Below, in pieces: positions 5,341-5,609 of a stretch of 5,609 nucleotides of DNA. Every line of letters starts with the position of its first letter. The first letter of the stretch is position 1. Location of the stretch: assembly GCA_018656255.1 (NCBI GenBank), contig JABHYI010000111.1:1-5609 (forward strand), written 5' to 3'. A program made the translations under genes and the position numbers. This DNA is from Bacteroidota bacterium. Its GTDB lineage: Bacteria > Bacteroidota > Bacteroidia > Flavobacteriales > Flavobacteriaceae. The notes beneath the pieces were generated by a model. It ran no database searches. It was not told the origin of the DNA and saw nothing but the letters and a program-made list of their open reading frames with translations.

Positions 5341-5609
5341 GCCACTAGATATTGAGATGCCCAGTACATCATACCAAATTGTAACGGAATTCTTAGCATA
5401 AGAAACCATTTAGGAAGTTGTAGAGAAGCTTTTTTGTTTTGTAGCATATGGATGTGGACTGCAAGAAAAATGACCAGCTGGCCTATGATACACCAAACGC
5501 CTAAAGTTTGTGTTTGAGGATTTAATAATAGAAACCCTGTAATCATTTCAGTAATACCAGATAAGAGCACCATAAAACTTGGTGATGGAATATACAAAGG
5601 CATAATACG
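5337..5609 (-). CDS. DoxX-like small membrane protein (partial, 5' end beyond the window)
   Basis: The frame stays open through the right edge, so the ATG at 5603 is probably internal and about a third of the protein is missing. The visible 90 residues begin RIMPLYIPSP, then a helix with LLSGITEMITGFLLL, a second helix (GVWCIIGQLVIFLAVHIHML), a basic loop (NKKASLQLPKW), and a third helix to the C terminus. The P-x-YIP-x-P loop before LSG-x-x-E-x-x-x-G is typical of the small four-helix DoxX/DoxX_2 proteins that are common in flavobacteria; their biochemical role is mostly unknown. The stop codon overlaps the AlkB start as ATGA, so the two are likely co-transcribed and coupled, although no functional link between DoxX-like and AlkB proteins is established. 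Confidence 0.72.
   Translation of the reverse strand, partial: RIMPLYIPSPSFMVLLSGITEMITGFLLLNPQTQTLGVWCIIGQLVIFLAVHIHMLQNKKASLQLPKWFLMLRIPLQFGMMYWASQYLVA

Overview
The window looks like chromosomal DNA from a member of the Bacteroidota, most likely a marine or environmental Flavobacteriaceae. The supporting signs are AT-rich coding sequence, weak or absent Shine-Dalgarno sequences, two matches to the Bacteroidetes -7 promoter box TAnnTTTG, and a gene set typical of that family (DUF4369 lipoprotein, DUF819 membrane protein, secreted S1/P1 nuclease, tandem LAB_N protein). I cannot name genus or species. I see no RNA genes, insertion sequences, CRISPR arrays or phage genes.

Layout, left to right. 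Positions 1-1519 (minus strand) hold a tightly coupled three-gene operon read right to left: a GT2 polyprenyl-phosphate glycosyltransferase (809-1519), a seven-helix protein made of two LAB_N repeats (180-812, 4-bp ATGA overlap), and the start of a GT39/ArnT-like membrane glycosyltransferase (1-193, 14-bp overlap, cut by the window edge). A good promoter sits just upstream of the GT2 gene. Upstream on the same strand are a DUF4369 lipoprotein (1616-2326) and a DUF819 multi-pass membrane protein (2415-3752). A divergent intergenic region of about 170 bp separates these from the only plus-strand gene, a secreted zinc-dependent S1/P1 nuclease (3924-4703). This converges, with 13 bp between stop codons, on an ALKBH2-like AlkB dioxygenase (4717-5340). 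The AlkB gene is coupled by an ATGA overlap to a DoxX-like membrane protein (5337-5609), whose 5' end lies outside the window.

Function. The most interesting unit is the left operon. Its gene order matches the logic of lipid-linked sugar modification systems (ArnC / ArnE-ArnF / ArnT, or GtrB / GtrA / GtrC). A cytoplasmic GT2 loads a sugar on a polyprenyl phosphate, something flips it, and a GT-C enzyme transfers it on the periplasmic side. The slot normally filled by the flippase is here filled by the tandem LAB_N protein. Its two halves align without gaps at an exact 121-residue offset, giving a 3+1+3 helix plan like that of SWEET/PQ-loop transporters. A flippase role is an inference, but a testable one. 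The other genes (nuclease, DNA-alkylation repair, DUF819, DUF4369) look like ordinary chromosomal genes with no clear link to this operon.
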